Assembly (NCBI GenBank): GCA_963978895.1
Contig: OZ022245.1
Location: 25,856,568 to 25,920,567 of the forward strand
DNA length: 64,000 bases
Direction of reading: 5' to 3'
DNA from: Erpobdella octoculata
Taxonomy: Eukaryota > Annelida > Clitellata > Hirudinida > Erpobdellidae
Positions within the stretch are counted from its first letter, which is position 1. Every line of letters begins with the position of its first letter. Below the pieces are notes generated by a model, which saw only the letters and a list, made by a program, of their open reading frames with translations, ran no database searches and was not told the origin of the DNA. The position numbers and the translations under genes are program-made. Of this stretch, positions 12,959 to 24,811 are shown piece by piece.

Positions 12959-13560
12959 ACTAGCGGGGTTACCCGGCGTTGCCCGGGGTTTTTAGAGGTT
13001 TTTCTAATGTTTGTCTCTCTCGCTCCCGTTCCCTTCTCCACTTTCCCGTTTTCGTAGCGTTCCCGGTCGCTTTTCCGCTCTCGGTCGTTTTCCAGCTCCC
13101 GGTCGCTTTCCCGCTCAGAAGTTATGTTATCGATTTTCTCTCTTGCTCGCGTTTCCTTCCAAGCTTGCTCTCCCGATTCCAGTCGCTTTCCGCGTTCCCG
13201 GTCGCTTTCCGCGTTCCCGGTCGCTTTCCGCGTTCCCGGTCGCTTTCCCTTTCCCGGTCGCTTTCCCGTTCCCGGTCGCTTTCCCGTTCCCGGTCGCTTT
13301 CCCGTTCTCGGTCGCTTTCCCGTTCCCGGTCGCTTTCCCGTTCCCGGTCGCTTTCCCGTTCCCGGTCGCTTTCCCGTTTCCGGTCGCTTTCCCGTTCCCG
13401 CTCACGCTTGCTCTCCCGTTCCCGGTCATGCTTGCTCTCCCATTCCCGGTCACGGTAGCTCTCCCGTTCCCGTTTCCGTTCCCGCTCATTTTCTCTTTTA
13501 CATTCTTTCATAACTTCTGTTAGCCTATAAAACGCAAAATAGATTTGCTAAGACTATATA
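12959..13560 (+). repeat. Composite element part A (copy 1) with an 18-bp minisatellite
   Basis: It begins with ACTAGCGGGGTTACCCGGCG and TTGCCCGGGG, a head that recurs in several repeats in this window. The middle (about 13180-13400) is a tandem array of the 18-bp unit CCCGGTCGCTTTCCCGTT. It ends near GCTAAGACTATATATA. Inverted (19445-20063) and direct (21665-22250) copies are nearly identical. The array is open in several frames on both strands because the period is a multiple of three, giving Arg-Ser or Arg-Glu repeats. I do not regard this as coding. Confidence 0.85.
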
Positions 13561-13565
13561 TATAT

Positions 13566-14996
13566 ACTAGCAGTGCCCGTAGCGGCTTCGCTCGCATGAA
13601 ATTAGAGAGTTTGAACCGTGCATCCATAGTAGAGATCAATTTTTTAGGTCTCGGCTCGGCCCGTCGACAACTTAGCCCAGCCCGTTTTAAAAACCCAAAC
13701 TCCTGGCCCGGCACAGCCCGTCTGAATTAGGCCGGCCCATTCTTACAGGCTTAGAAGTTCTATATACTTGATGAAAAACTTCGGCCCATCCCACCTTGAC
13801 TTCAGGTTTGGCCCGGCCCAACTGAAGACCCTAAAATCACTAAAAAATCTATATACTTGGTGAAAAACCTCGGCCCGTTCCACTTTGATTTAAGGTTTGG
13901 CCTGGCCCGTGTGAAGACTCTAAAATAACGGCTTGGCCCGGCCGGTGATAAACTGAACTTAGCTACTTTTAACCGGCACAAAACTTCAAAATACTAATTT
14001 TTACATTTGTAGCACTTACAGTTTTTGAGTAGCAGTTATTTTGAAATCAAATAACCCCTTTTTCCACCCCACATTTGATGTCCTGGAAACCAAATTTTAA
14101 AAAAAATGTTGAAACACTTATATCATAATTTTTTGAGTAAATACTAAATACTAATTTTGACATCTGTAGCATTCACAGTTTTTGAGTAGCAGTTACTTTA
14201 AAAACCAAAGAAACCTTTTTTCCACCCCACATTTGAGGTCCTGAAAACCAAAATTTCAAAAAATGGTGAAACACATATATCCTTATTTTTAGAGTAGAAA
14301 ATAAATACTAATTTTTACTTTTGTAGCATTAACAGTTTTTGAGTAGAAGCTACTTTAAAAACCAAATAACCCAATTTTCCAACCCACATTTGACGTCCGG
14401 GAATCCAAATTTGTAAAAAATGGTGAAACACGTATATCTTTATTTTTAGAAAAGAAACTAAATAATAATTTTTAATCTGTGGTATTTACTGTTTTTGAGT
14501 AGCAGTTACTATAAAAGACAATTAGCCCTATTTTCCACCCCACATTTGAAGTCCTGGAAACCAAATTTTCAAAAAATGCTAAAACACGTATTTCATTATT
14601 TTTGGAGTAGAAACTAAATACTAATTTTTACTCCTGTAGCATTAACAGTTTTTGAGTAGAAGCTACTTTAAAAACCAAATAACCCAATTTTCCAACCCAC
14701 ATTTGAGGTCCGGGAAACCGAATTTTCAAAAAATGGTGAAACACGTATCTTTTTATTTTTGAAAAAGAATCTATTTACCAAATTTCAGAAAAAAATTTTA
14801 GAAAAATTTTTTAGAAAAAAGTTTGTTTTCCAGTTTTTTCCCCTCAGGAGCAAAATTTTCAAAAACCCTTTCTTAGCGGATGTTTACGCTATAAAAGTAA
14901 TATAAGTTCCAAATTTCACGTTCCTAGGATGAGGCGTTTGAGCTCGGCGTTGATTATCAGTCAGTCAGGACATGTTCTTTTATATATATAGATATA
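13566..14996 (+). repeat. Composite element part B (copy 1) with five ~156-bp tandem units
   Basis: The head ACTAGCAGTGCCCGTAGCGG and CTTCGCTCGCATG is a variant of the part A head. Next comes a GGCCCG-rich segment, then about five tandem units of about 156 bp, each containing a GTAGCATT...CAGTTTTTGAGTAG core followed by CCCACATTTGA (cores near 14008, 14165, 14322, 14477 and 14634). It ends in TGTTCTTTTATATATATAGA. An inverted copy occupies 20066-21494. B is absent between A and C in the third composite (21665-22853), so it behaves as a separate insertion into a (TA)n tract. Confidence 0.8.
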
Positions 14997-15421
14997 TGAA
15001 TGTTTGTGGGTTAGTTTGTCTATTATAGAAACGGGAAAGCACCCGGAACGGACAGCGAGCGGGAACAGAAAAGCAAGCGTGAGCGGGAATGGGAGAGCAA
15101 ACGTGAGCGGGAACGGGGCAGCGACCGGGACGGGAAAACGACCGGGAGCGGGAAAGCGACCGGGAACGGGAAAGCGACCGGGAGCGGGAAAGCGACCGGG
15201 AGCGGGAAAGCGACCGGGAACGGGAAAGCGACCGGGAGCGGGAAAGCGACCGGGAGCGGGAAAGCGACCGGGAGCGGGAAAGCGACCGGCAGTGGGAAAA
15301 CGACCGAAAACGGAAAAGCTAACAGGAGTGGGAAAGCAGGTGGGAAAGGAAACGGGAGAGAAAGAGACAAACATTAGAAAAACCTCAAAAAACCTGGGCA
15401 ACGCCGGGTATCTCCGCTAGT
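14997..15421 (-). repeat. Composite element part C (copy 1), inverted relative to A
   Basis: Read on the minus strand it starts TACTAGCGGAGATACCCGGC and GTTGCCCAGG, the same head as part A. It carries its own 18-bp GC-rich minisatellite of the type GACCGGGAGCGGGAAAGC (about 15120-15300) and ends near GGTTAGTTTGTCTATTATAG. A and C therefore stand as inverted relatives. Copies lie at 19073-19410 and 22259-22579; the last has fewer 18-bp units, so array length varies between copies. Confidence 0.8.
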
Positions 15422-15856
<435 letters not shown>

Positions 15857-16312
15857 TTACAGAATCATTAAACAGGCAGTGACGTGGTCTACTATTATAT
15901 TAATGATATTGTTGAAGTAGTTGAACTTCTTTGATATGACGTGTTGATGATTCCTTCGTTAATACAACTCAGACCGGTATGGGATTAAACTTGGATGAGT
16001 CGAGCTGGTTGTATGGGTGGTTTTACTGGTGGGAGTAAAAGTTACTTTCAGGAAGGACATCTCCAGTTTAAAGACCTTGAAGCCCTGGTAGACACGATAC
16101 ATCGACAAACGAACGCCCACTCTTCATCCAGATTATCTACGAAGTTCTGCTTTTCCGATTCCACCCACTACTCAGCTTCCTTGTCGTTTTCTTTGATGTC
16201 CCCGACTTTGAAACCCTAGTAGGCACGATACATCGACGAACGAACACCCATTCTTTACCCAGTACTGTGAAAGATAACATTTAAGATATTGAAAGACTGT
16301 TCAACATCTTCG

Positions 16313-16600
16313 TTTTGAGGGGGAGTTAGGTCAGGGGTCGCTCTAACGGACCTCCTGACAAGTGTATCTTGCACCCGTCGACCTGTCTAGACTCTCAGTC
16401 TAGACAGGAACCTAGACATTAATTCTCAAACGTTTGTTTTGCGCGTTTTCTGAGGCTATATATATAGCGCTTTGAACACCGCCAGGGAGAGCTGGCTATT
16501 TAGTATCAGGCGAAGTCCTGCGTGTTTAGTATTTGATTTTTGTTATTAACTGCGCTTTAATAAAGTTTTTGTTATATATATTATCATCAAAAATAATTTA
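16313..16600 (+). mobile_element. Possible LTR-retrotransposon remnant (Copia-like end)
   Basis: A polypurine tract TTTTGAGGGGGAGTTAGG (about 16313-16330) resembles the tract just before the 3' LTR of Ty1/Copia elements. About 120 bp downstream there is a TATA-like CTATATATATAGCGC (about 16456), and an AATAAAG polyadenylation-type signal near 16559, the spacing of an LTR U3-R region. A perfect 12-bp inverted repeat CCTGTCTAGACT/AGTCTAGACAGG with a 3-nt loop lies at 16382-16408. No reverse transcriptase or integrase is visible, and the upstream stretch 15860-16310 gives no recognisable protein. Confidence 0.35.
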
Positions 16601-16849
16601 CAAACAATCTGTAGCTGCAGTATTCTTATTGAGATGAATACGATTAAAAAAGACTTATAAGTTAAGTCGTTAAGATACAGAGATAATAAAACCGAAATGG
16701 TTAATGCTTTGTTTATTGAAATTATTTTGCTTAGTTTTTTTAAAGTTAAAAAATAAAAATATAAATGACCGAAAATTTAAAACTAAAAAAATTATAGTAA
16801 TAAAACATTGTTTTTGTTTGCCTTTTAATCTTAACTCCATTTTCTATGT

Positions 16850-18526
16850 TTAGATTTTCTTTTCTTCTGAATTTTTTTTTCGTTTTTCTTTAACGATCTC
16901 AAAACAATTGATCAATGTTTTTTTTGTATAAATTGAAAAATTATTGAAATCACTTAAATGTTCTTTTGAGGTTGATTCAACAAATTCTTCAATAGTAGAG
17001 GCTTCTGGAATAAAACATGTAAAAAGATCAAAATATTTAGTGTATGCCCACATTAGATGATAACTCAATACTACTTTATCTACTATATTCGAATAAAATT
17101 CTTCAGATGAAAAAATAATTGAAACCCATTCTTGTTTCTGTGATAATAAATATTTCGATATGGCATCGTCTAAAGAACATAATACAGACTTATAGATTAT
17201 TTGACGGATACAACTGTTACAACTCAACATTGCTTTAAATAACTTTTTAAACTCAATGTTTTGTATATCAATTCTGGATATAATAAATACAAATTTCACA
17301 AATCTTTCACTTTCACATGATCTGTAAGAATATAGGTAATAAAGTCTTTTGAGTGTGATATTAGTAATTATGGGAAGTTTTTCTCTTATTTCTAAATGAT
17401 GGTTTTCTTGTTCAGCCAAAGATATAAATGATTGTAAGCAAATACTAAATTGATCTGGTCTCCAGAAATTATTTTCCAATGAAGCTATAATTCCATCAAT
17501 TGTGCTAAGGTTACTTACAACCTCAGAGATCATCGGTGAAGGAAGTTCAAAATTGTTATTTGTATCAAAACGCAAACCTAAATACTTGAAATTTCTTGTG
17601 TGCCTCCACCTAACAGGTTCTTCAAACGTAGCATATTCATTACTTATATCTAAATAAACTAAATTAGGTAATTTGTCTATCATTCTATATATTAATTGTA
17701 AATTATAACTATTAATCACTCTAAAGCATTGGTTTTGACTTATATCAAGCCAAGATAAATTAGAAAGAGAGGATATTGAATTAACCAATTCTTCCAAAGA
17801 CTCACCAACTTCCGTACTAATGCCTAATTTTTGAAGATTAACAAAACGAGAAAATTTGCTGATGGTGTTTTTTGCATGCATACATTTAGATATACATAAA
17901 CTTTTCAAATTTTCAAAAGGAAACCTTATTTTGAGCAGGTCAATTAAGTCTTCTGTTATTTTCTGGTCAGAACTACAACAAAGCCCAATGCGCCAATAGA
18001 GTCTAAGTAATTTCGGACAAAACCACTCAGGCCTCCTGTCTGCGCTAATTCCGTAACGATCGGACAAATAAAAACCAGTTATCTCTAATTCTATTTCCTC
18101 TAACTCCATAGAAAAAAAACATAGATTTTTCCAAAATTGATTGAAAATCGGAACATAATTCACATTATAATCATAGTAAAAACTATTCTCAGTACACGAA
18201 ATACGAGTTAAATTTCCTCTACTCAAAATAGTTTGTAACGGTTGAAAAAAAATATGAAGATCAGCCTCTTTTAGTACAAGTTCATGAAAGCAGTCAAATT
18301 TAAAAAAAAAAGGTATTATATGGGAAGGACATAGCTGTATTCCTGTGTTTTGACCTCTAGCAATTATTTCTTGAAAAACGTTTGAGGAAATATTAACGCA
18401 GTTTTTAACTTTAAAAGGAAGACATTCAATCTCAGCAGATGGTTCGAGAAAAGTTTCCTCAAAGTGCCATAAAACAAAATCTGTGCATGAAGATTTTAAT
18501 GATAATACACGACGTAGACAACTCAT
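16850..18526 (-). CDS. Intronless leucine-rich-repeat protein, possibly ZYG11/ZER1-like
   Basis: A single uninterrupted frame. I choose the ATG at 18526 (MSCLRRVLS) over an in-frame ATG at 18583, because the extra 19 residues look like leader sequence; the protein is then 558 residues. The middle part contains leucine-rich-repeat strands such as FENLKSLCISKC, FVNLQKLGI, LSNLSWLDISQNQ, LPNLVYLDIS and FKYLGLRF. The spacing and the LDIS phrase recall ZYG11/ZER1 proteins, which are CUL2 ubiquitin-ligase substrate receptors with LRRs followed by ARM-like helices. The C-terminal half is helical without a clear motif and ends Lys/Glu-rich. There is no signal peptide or membrane segment. The gene is very AT-rich, lacks introns unlike its neighbours, and lies between inverted repeat copies, so a retrocopy or captured gene is possible. 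Family assignment is tentative; that it is a real protein is likely from length and repeat structure. Confidence 0.6.
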   Translation of the reverse strand: MSCLRRVLSLKSSCTDFVLWHFEETFLEPSAEIECLPFKVKNCVNISSNVFQEIIARGQNTGIQLCPSHIIPFFFKFDCFHELVLKEADLHIFFQPLQTILSRGNLTRISCTENSFYYDYNVNYVPIFNQFWKNLCFFSMELEEIELEITGFYLSDRYGISADRRPEWFCPKLLRLYWRIGLCCSSDQKITEDLIDLLKIRFPFENLKSLCISKCMHAKNTISKFSRFVNLQKLGISTEVGESLEELVNSISSLSNLSWLDISQNQCFRVINSYNLQLIYRMIDKLPNLVYLDISNEYATFEEPVRWRHTRNFKYLGLRFDTNNNFELPSPMISEVVSNLSTIDGIIASLENNFWRPDQFSICLQSFISLAEQENHHLEIREKLPIITNITLKRLYYLYSYRSCESERFVKFVFIISRIDIQNIEFKKLFKAMLSCNSCIRQIIYKSVLCSLDDAISKYLLSQKQEWVSIIFSSEEFYSNIVDKVVLSYHLMWAYTKYFDLFTCFIPEASTIEEFVESTSKEHLSDFNNFSIYTKKTLINCFEIVKEKRKKNSEEKKI

Positions 18527-18625
18527 TTTTAAATTTTGCTCTGTATATTGTATATTTATTTTTATTATCAGAAGTATTTTCACTGAACACGTTTTCCAAC
18601 AATTAAAAAACCTTGATAAAAATTA

Positions 18626-18634
18626 TATATATAT

Positions 18635-18716
<82 letters not shown>

Positions 18717-18910
18717 ATATCTATATATATAAAAATGAATGTTTGTATATATGTAAGTTAATGTCCTTTATGCATTGCTACACCCTTCATCCGATCGTAA
18801 TGAAATTTTCACACAACCTTGAGAGTCAATGAAAATAAAAAAAAAAAAAATTTTGAAATCCGTCACAAAATGAGCGGAGCGGAGCGGGTGAGCGAGCGGG
18901 AACTATATAT
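18626..18910 (-). repeat. (TA)n array plus composite part D, inverted copy
   Basis: About 90 bp of (TA)n (18626-18716) is followed by the reverse complement of the D tail, including the GATCGTAATGAAATTTTCAC segment and GGAGCGGAGCGGGTGAGCGA. It mirrors 15490-15700. Confidence 0.85.
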
Positions 18911-18986
18911 ATATGTATGTGCGTATGTATGTGTGTATGTATGTATGTGTATGTGCATGTATGTGTGTCTGTGTCTGTGTTTATGT

Positions 18987-19072
<86 letters not shown>
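18911..19072. repeat. TG-rich tract and (TA)n array
   Basis: TATGTGTGTATG-type sequence is the mirror of the CA-rich tract at 15422-15500. It is followed by about 85 bp of (TA)n up to the head of part C'. Confidence 0.85.
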
Positions 19073-19074
<2 letters not shown>

Positions 19075-19406
19075 TAGCGGAGATACCCGGCGTTGCCCAG
19101 GTTTTTTAGAGGTTTTTCTAATGTTTGTCTCTTTCTCTCCCATTTCCTTTCCCACCTGCTTTCCCACTCCTGTTCGTTTTCCCGTTTTCGGTCGTTTTCC
19201 CGCTGCCGGTCGCTTTCCCGCTCCCGGTCGCTTTCCCGCTCCCGGTCGCTTTCCCGCTCCCGGTCGTTTTCCCGTTCCCGGTCGCTGTCCCGTTTCCGCT
19301 CACGTTTGCTCTCCCATTCCCGCTCACGCTTGCTTTTCCGTTCCCGCTCGCTGTCCGTTCCGGGTCGCTTTCCCGTTTCTATAATAGACAAACTAACCCA
19401 CAAACA

Positions 19407-19410
<4 letters not shown>
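19073..19410 (+). repeat. Composite part C, inverted copy
   Basis: It starts TACTAGCGGAGATACCCGGC, carries several 18-bp CCGGTCGCTTTCCCGCTC units and ends CAAACTAACCCACAAACATT at a (TA)n tract. It is the reverse complement of 14997-15421 with a shorter array. Confidence 0.85.
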
Positions 19411-19444
<34 letters not shown>

Positions 19445-19446
<2 letters not shown>

Positions 19447-20063
19447 TAGCAAATCTATTTTACGTTTTATAGGCTAACAGAAGTTATGAAAGAATGGAAA
19501 AGAAAAAATGAGCGTGAACGGGAGAGCAACCGTGACCGGGAATGGGAGAGCAAGCATGACCGGGAACGGGAGAGCAAGCGTGAGCGGGAACGGGAAAGCG
19601 ACCGGGAACGGGAAAGCGACCGGGAACGGGAAAGCGACCGGGAACGGGAAAGCGACCGGGAACGGGAAAGCGACCGGGAACGGGAAAGCGACCGGGAACG
19701 GTAAAGTACCGGGAACGGGAAAGCGACCGGGAACGGGAAAGCGACCGGGAACGGGAAAGCGACCGGGAACGCGGAAAGCGACCGGGAACGCGGAAAGCGA
19801 CCGGGAACGCGGAAAGCGACCGGGAACGCGGAAAGCGACTGGAATCGGGAGAGCAAGCTTGGAAGGAAACGCGAGCAAGAGAGAAAATCGATAACAAAAC
19901 TTCTGAGCGGGAAAGCGAACGGGAGCTGGAAAACGACCGAGAGCGGAAAAGCGACCGGGAACGCGACGAAAACGGGAAAGTGGAGAAGGAAACGGGAGCG
20001 AGAGAGACAAACATTAGAAAAACCTCTAAAAAACCCCGGGCAACGCCGGGTAACCCCGCTAGT
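19445..20063 (-). repeat. Composite part A, inverted copy
   Basis: Reverse complement of 12959-13560, ending in CGGGTAACCCCGCTAGTA. The 18-bp array (about 19575-19840) has one disrupted unit near 19700. Confidence 0.85.
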
Positions 20064-20065
20064 AT

Positions 20066-22853
<2,788 letters not shown>

Positions 22854-22933
22854 ACAACCATAGATATCTATGGCTGATTCAAATCTCTGTTTTGCTTTTG
22901 TTTACATCAACAAATCAACATTAAAGCGATATA

Positions 22934-23552
22934 ATGGCACCCCCGCCGAGGTTATCATATGTCAGTTTTTTCAGCTTAACTAAACAGTTTTTTTTTATTT
23001 TAAAATAATTATCAAAATTGATATAAATTAACCTATTTAGTTTTTATTTTATTTCAGCCAGCAAGAAACACCAGTGCAGGTGCTGAAAAAGTTGTTTTTT
23101 ACCACTTTGCTCATGAGTACAATGCCTTTTGTAGCATATTTTGCCTCTAAAAAATATTTTTTTGAAGGTTAGTTTTTTGAATTTTAGTTGCTAGAAGTCT
23201 TAAGAGCTAAGCTTGCTAGCTAGTCTAAGAAAGTTATCTAGTAATTTAGTAAATTAATCTTGTAATCTTGTGACAAGATTCTTGTGGATTGTAATTGCTG
23301 TGTAATGTTCAAATAAATAAACAGTTTCCAATTAATAATTTGTTTATATTTACGATTATTTATTTTGTAATATCAGCTTGTTACTATTTTCATTGACATT
23401 CAGATCTTCTCAGCTTTACCGATTCCACAAGTTCTTTGCTAGCTGTTATTCCAGCTGTTTTTACAGTTAATGCAATAATTGCTTTGTATGTCTACTTGGC
23501 CTGGAATAGTGAACCTTGGAGCGAGGATGAAGTCAGGACCAAGAAAGAATGA
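22934..23552 (+). CDS. VMA21: V-ATPase assembly integral membrane protein VMA21
   Basis: Three exons, 22934-22950, 23058-23167 and 23404-23552 (TGA), encode 91 residues; human VMA21 has 101. The short first exon gives MAPPP and splices to SQQETPVQVLKKLFFTTLLM. Two membrane segments are visible: FFTTLLMSTMPFVAYFASKK (about 22-41) and SSLLAVIPAVFTVNAIIALY (about 52-71). A charged C-terminus, WNSEPWSEDEVRTKKE, ends in the Lys-Lys-Glu type of ER retrieval signal expected for this chaperone. VMA21 helps assemble the V0 sector of the vacuolar proton pump in the ER. Phase continuity and the conserved KKYFFEDL junction support the exon model. An AATAAA lies at 23564-23569, and others follow within 250 bp. 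Confidence 0.92.
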
Positions 23553-24019
23553 TCTGATCAACTAATAAATAATTGTATATTCATCAAATGTTGTATTATT
23601 TAGCCAATACTTTTATTGTGACTGTCGCAAGATATGTACTGCTAAGTTGACAATCTTATTTAAAAGCAAGGCTTATTTATCGTGAATTAACTGCTTATGA
23701 TGTGTTGGACAATGTTTGAAAAGTTGTGTTTAGTTGTAATAATGATGATTAGAATTATGTTAATTTTAAATGTTTAGCAATAATAAATGTTTTTTGTTTA
23801 AAGTCAGAACTGATTTAGATGTTAAAGTAGCAAGTTGGAGTCCTGATATTTTGTGTTATAGAAGGTCACTGTTGGTGGAATATTCTGGTTTAGACCTGAT
23901 CGCAACGTTATCAACTGTTGCTGTTCAACTATATATATGCAATTTTCATTATTTATGCGCATCTCAGTACTCATTATTTATTTATATTTACTCACAATAG
24001 GGGGGCGGTTTTTATTTTA

Positions 24020-24110
24020 GGGCATATGATTAGCTGGTTGGACAGGACGTCTGCCTGCTTAAATCAACTGGGTCCCTTAGGAGTATGCATTGGTTAAGGG
24101 TTTAGACTGG
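24020..24110 (+). repeat. Possible degenerate tRNA-derived SINE head
   Basis: TTAGCTGGTTGGACAGGACG resembles a pol III box A region. It is followed at tRNA-like spacing by ACTGGGTCCCTTAGGAGT, where a damaged box B might lie. The rest, to about 24290, gives no gene. This is weak pattern evidence only. Confidence 0.3.
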
Positions 24111-24594
24111 CTTTATGTATCCCAGTTTGAAAAAATAAAAATGATATTCGTTTGTCAGTGACATAGAACATTGTCGTCGTCAAAAACCCTGATTTAAAAA
24201 TTTTTGAGTTGAATGACCCGTGGTTCAGGAATTCGGTAACTAAAATTTGACCGAGCGCTAAAATTGACCAACAATGCAATTACGTTTATAAGACAGTATG
24301 TCATTTTTTTGTGCAATTAGGAATCTGAACAATACACACTGGTAGTTATTCAATTACCAACAGCCATAAATCTGCATTCTTTTGTTTACAATGTTGCCGG
24401 CTTAGAACGATAATCGCGTTAATGCTATTGCCACGGCGGTACCCGATCTTTGATTCGCTATATCTTTATTAATTTTATTTTTTATTACACTATATGGTAT
24501 ATTCAAACTCAGAATTTGTACCTTTATATAAAAATATTAATGAAATAAAAAAAAAATTATTTTGAAATTTTTATGCTACTACCTAGGATAGGGT

Positions 24595-24680
24595 TTAGGG
24601 GTAGGGATAGGGTTAGGGTTAGGGTTCGGGTTAGGGTTAGGGTTAGAGCTAGGGATAGGGTTAGGGTTAAGGTTAGGGTT
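24595..24680 (+). repeat. Interstitial telomere-like (TTAGGG)n array
   Basis: About a dozen units of TTAGGG with ATAGGG, TTCGGG and GTAGGG variants. The flanks are partly inverted: TGCTATTGCCACGGCGG at about 24423 on the plus strand and TGCTATTGCCCCGGCGG on the minus strand at about 24714-24730, each next to ACGATAATCGCG-like or CGATAATCGCAA-like sequence. The organism probably uses TTAGGG telomeres, but the array lies inside a gene-rich region. Confidence 0.85.
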
Positions 24681-24811
24681 ATTAGCAATTTTACCGATTG
24701 TAATCACGTCGAACCGCCGGGGCAATAGCAGCGACCGATAATCGCAATGTTAATGTTATGTAACATGACCACCTGTTCGATACTTGTTGTTTGTAGTTTG
24801 GTGCAATTTCA

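Noticed and set aside
12979..13523. Arg-Ser-rich and Arg-Glu-rich frames of 120-180 codons on both strands (also at 15004-15420, 19074-20014 and 21685-22211)
   Set aside because: They are produced by an 18-bp tandem repeat whose period is a multiple of three, so several frames stay open at once. They have no independent start context or homology, and they change with copy number.
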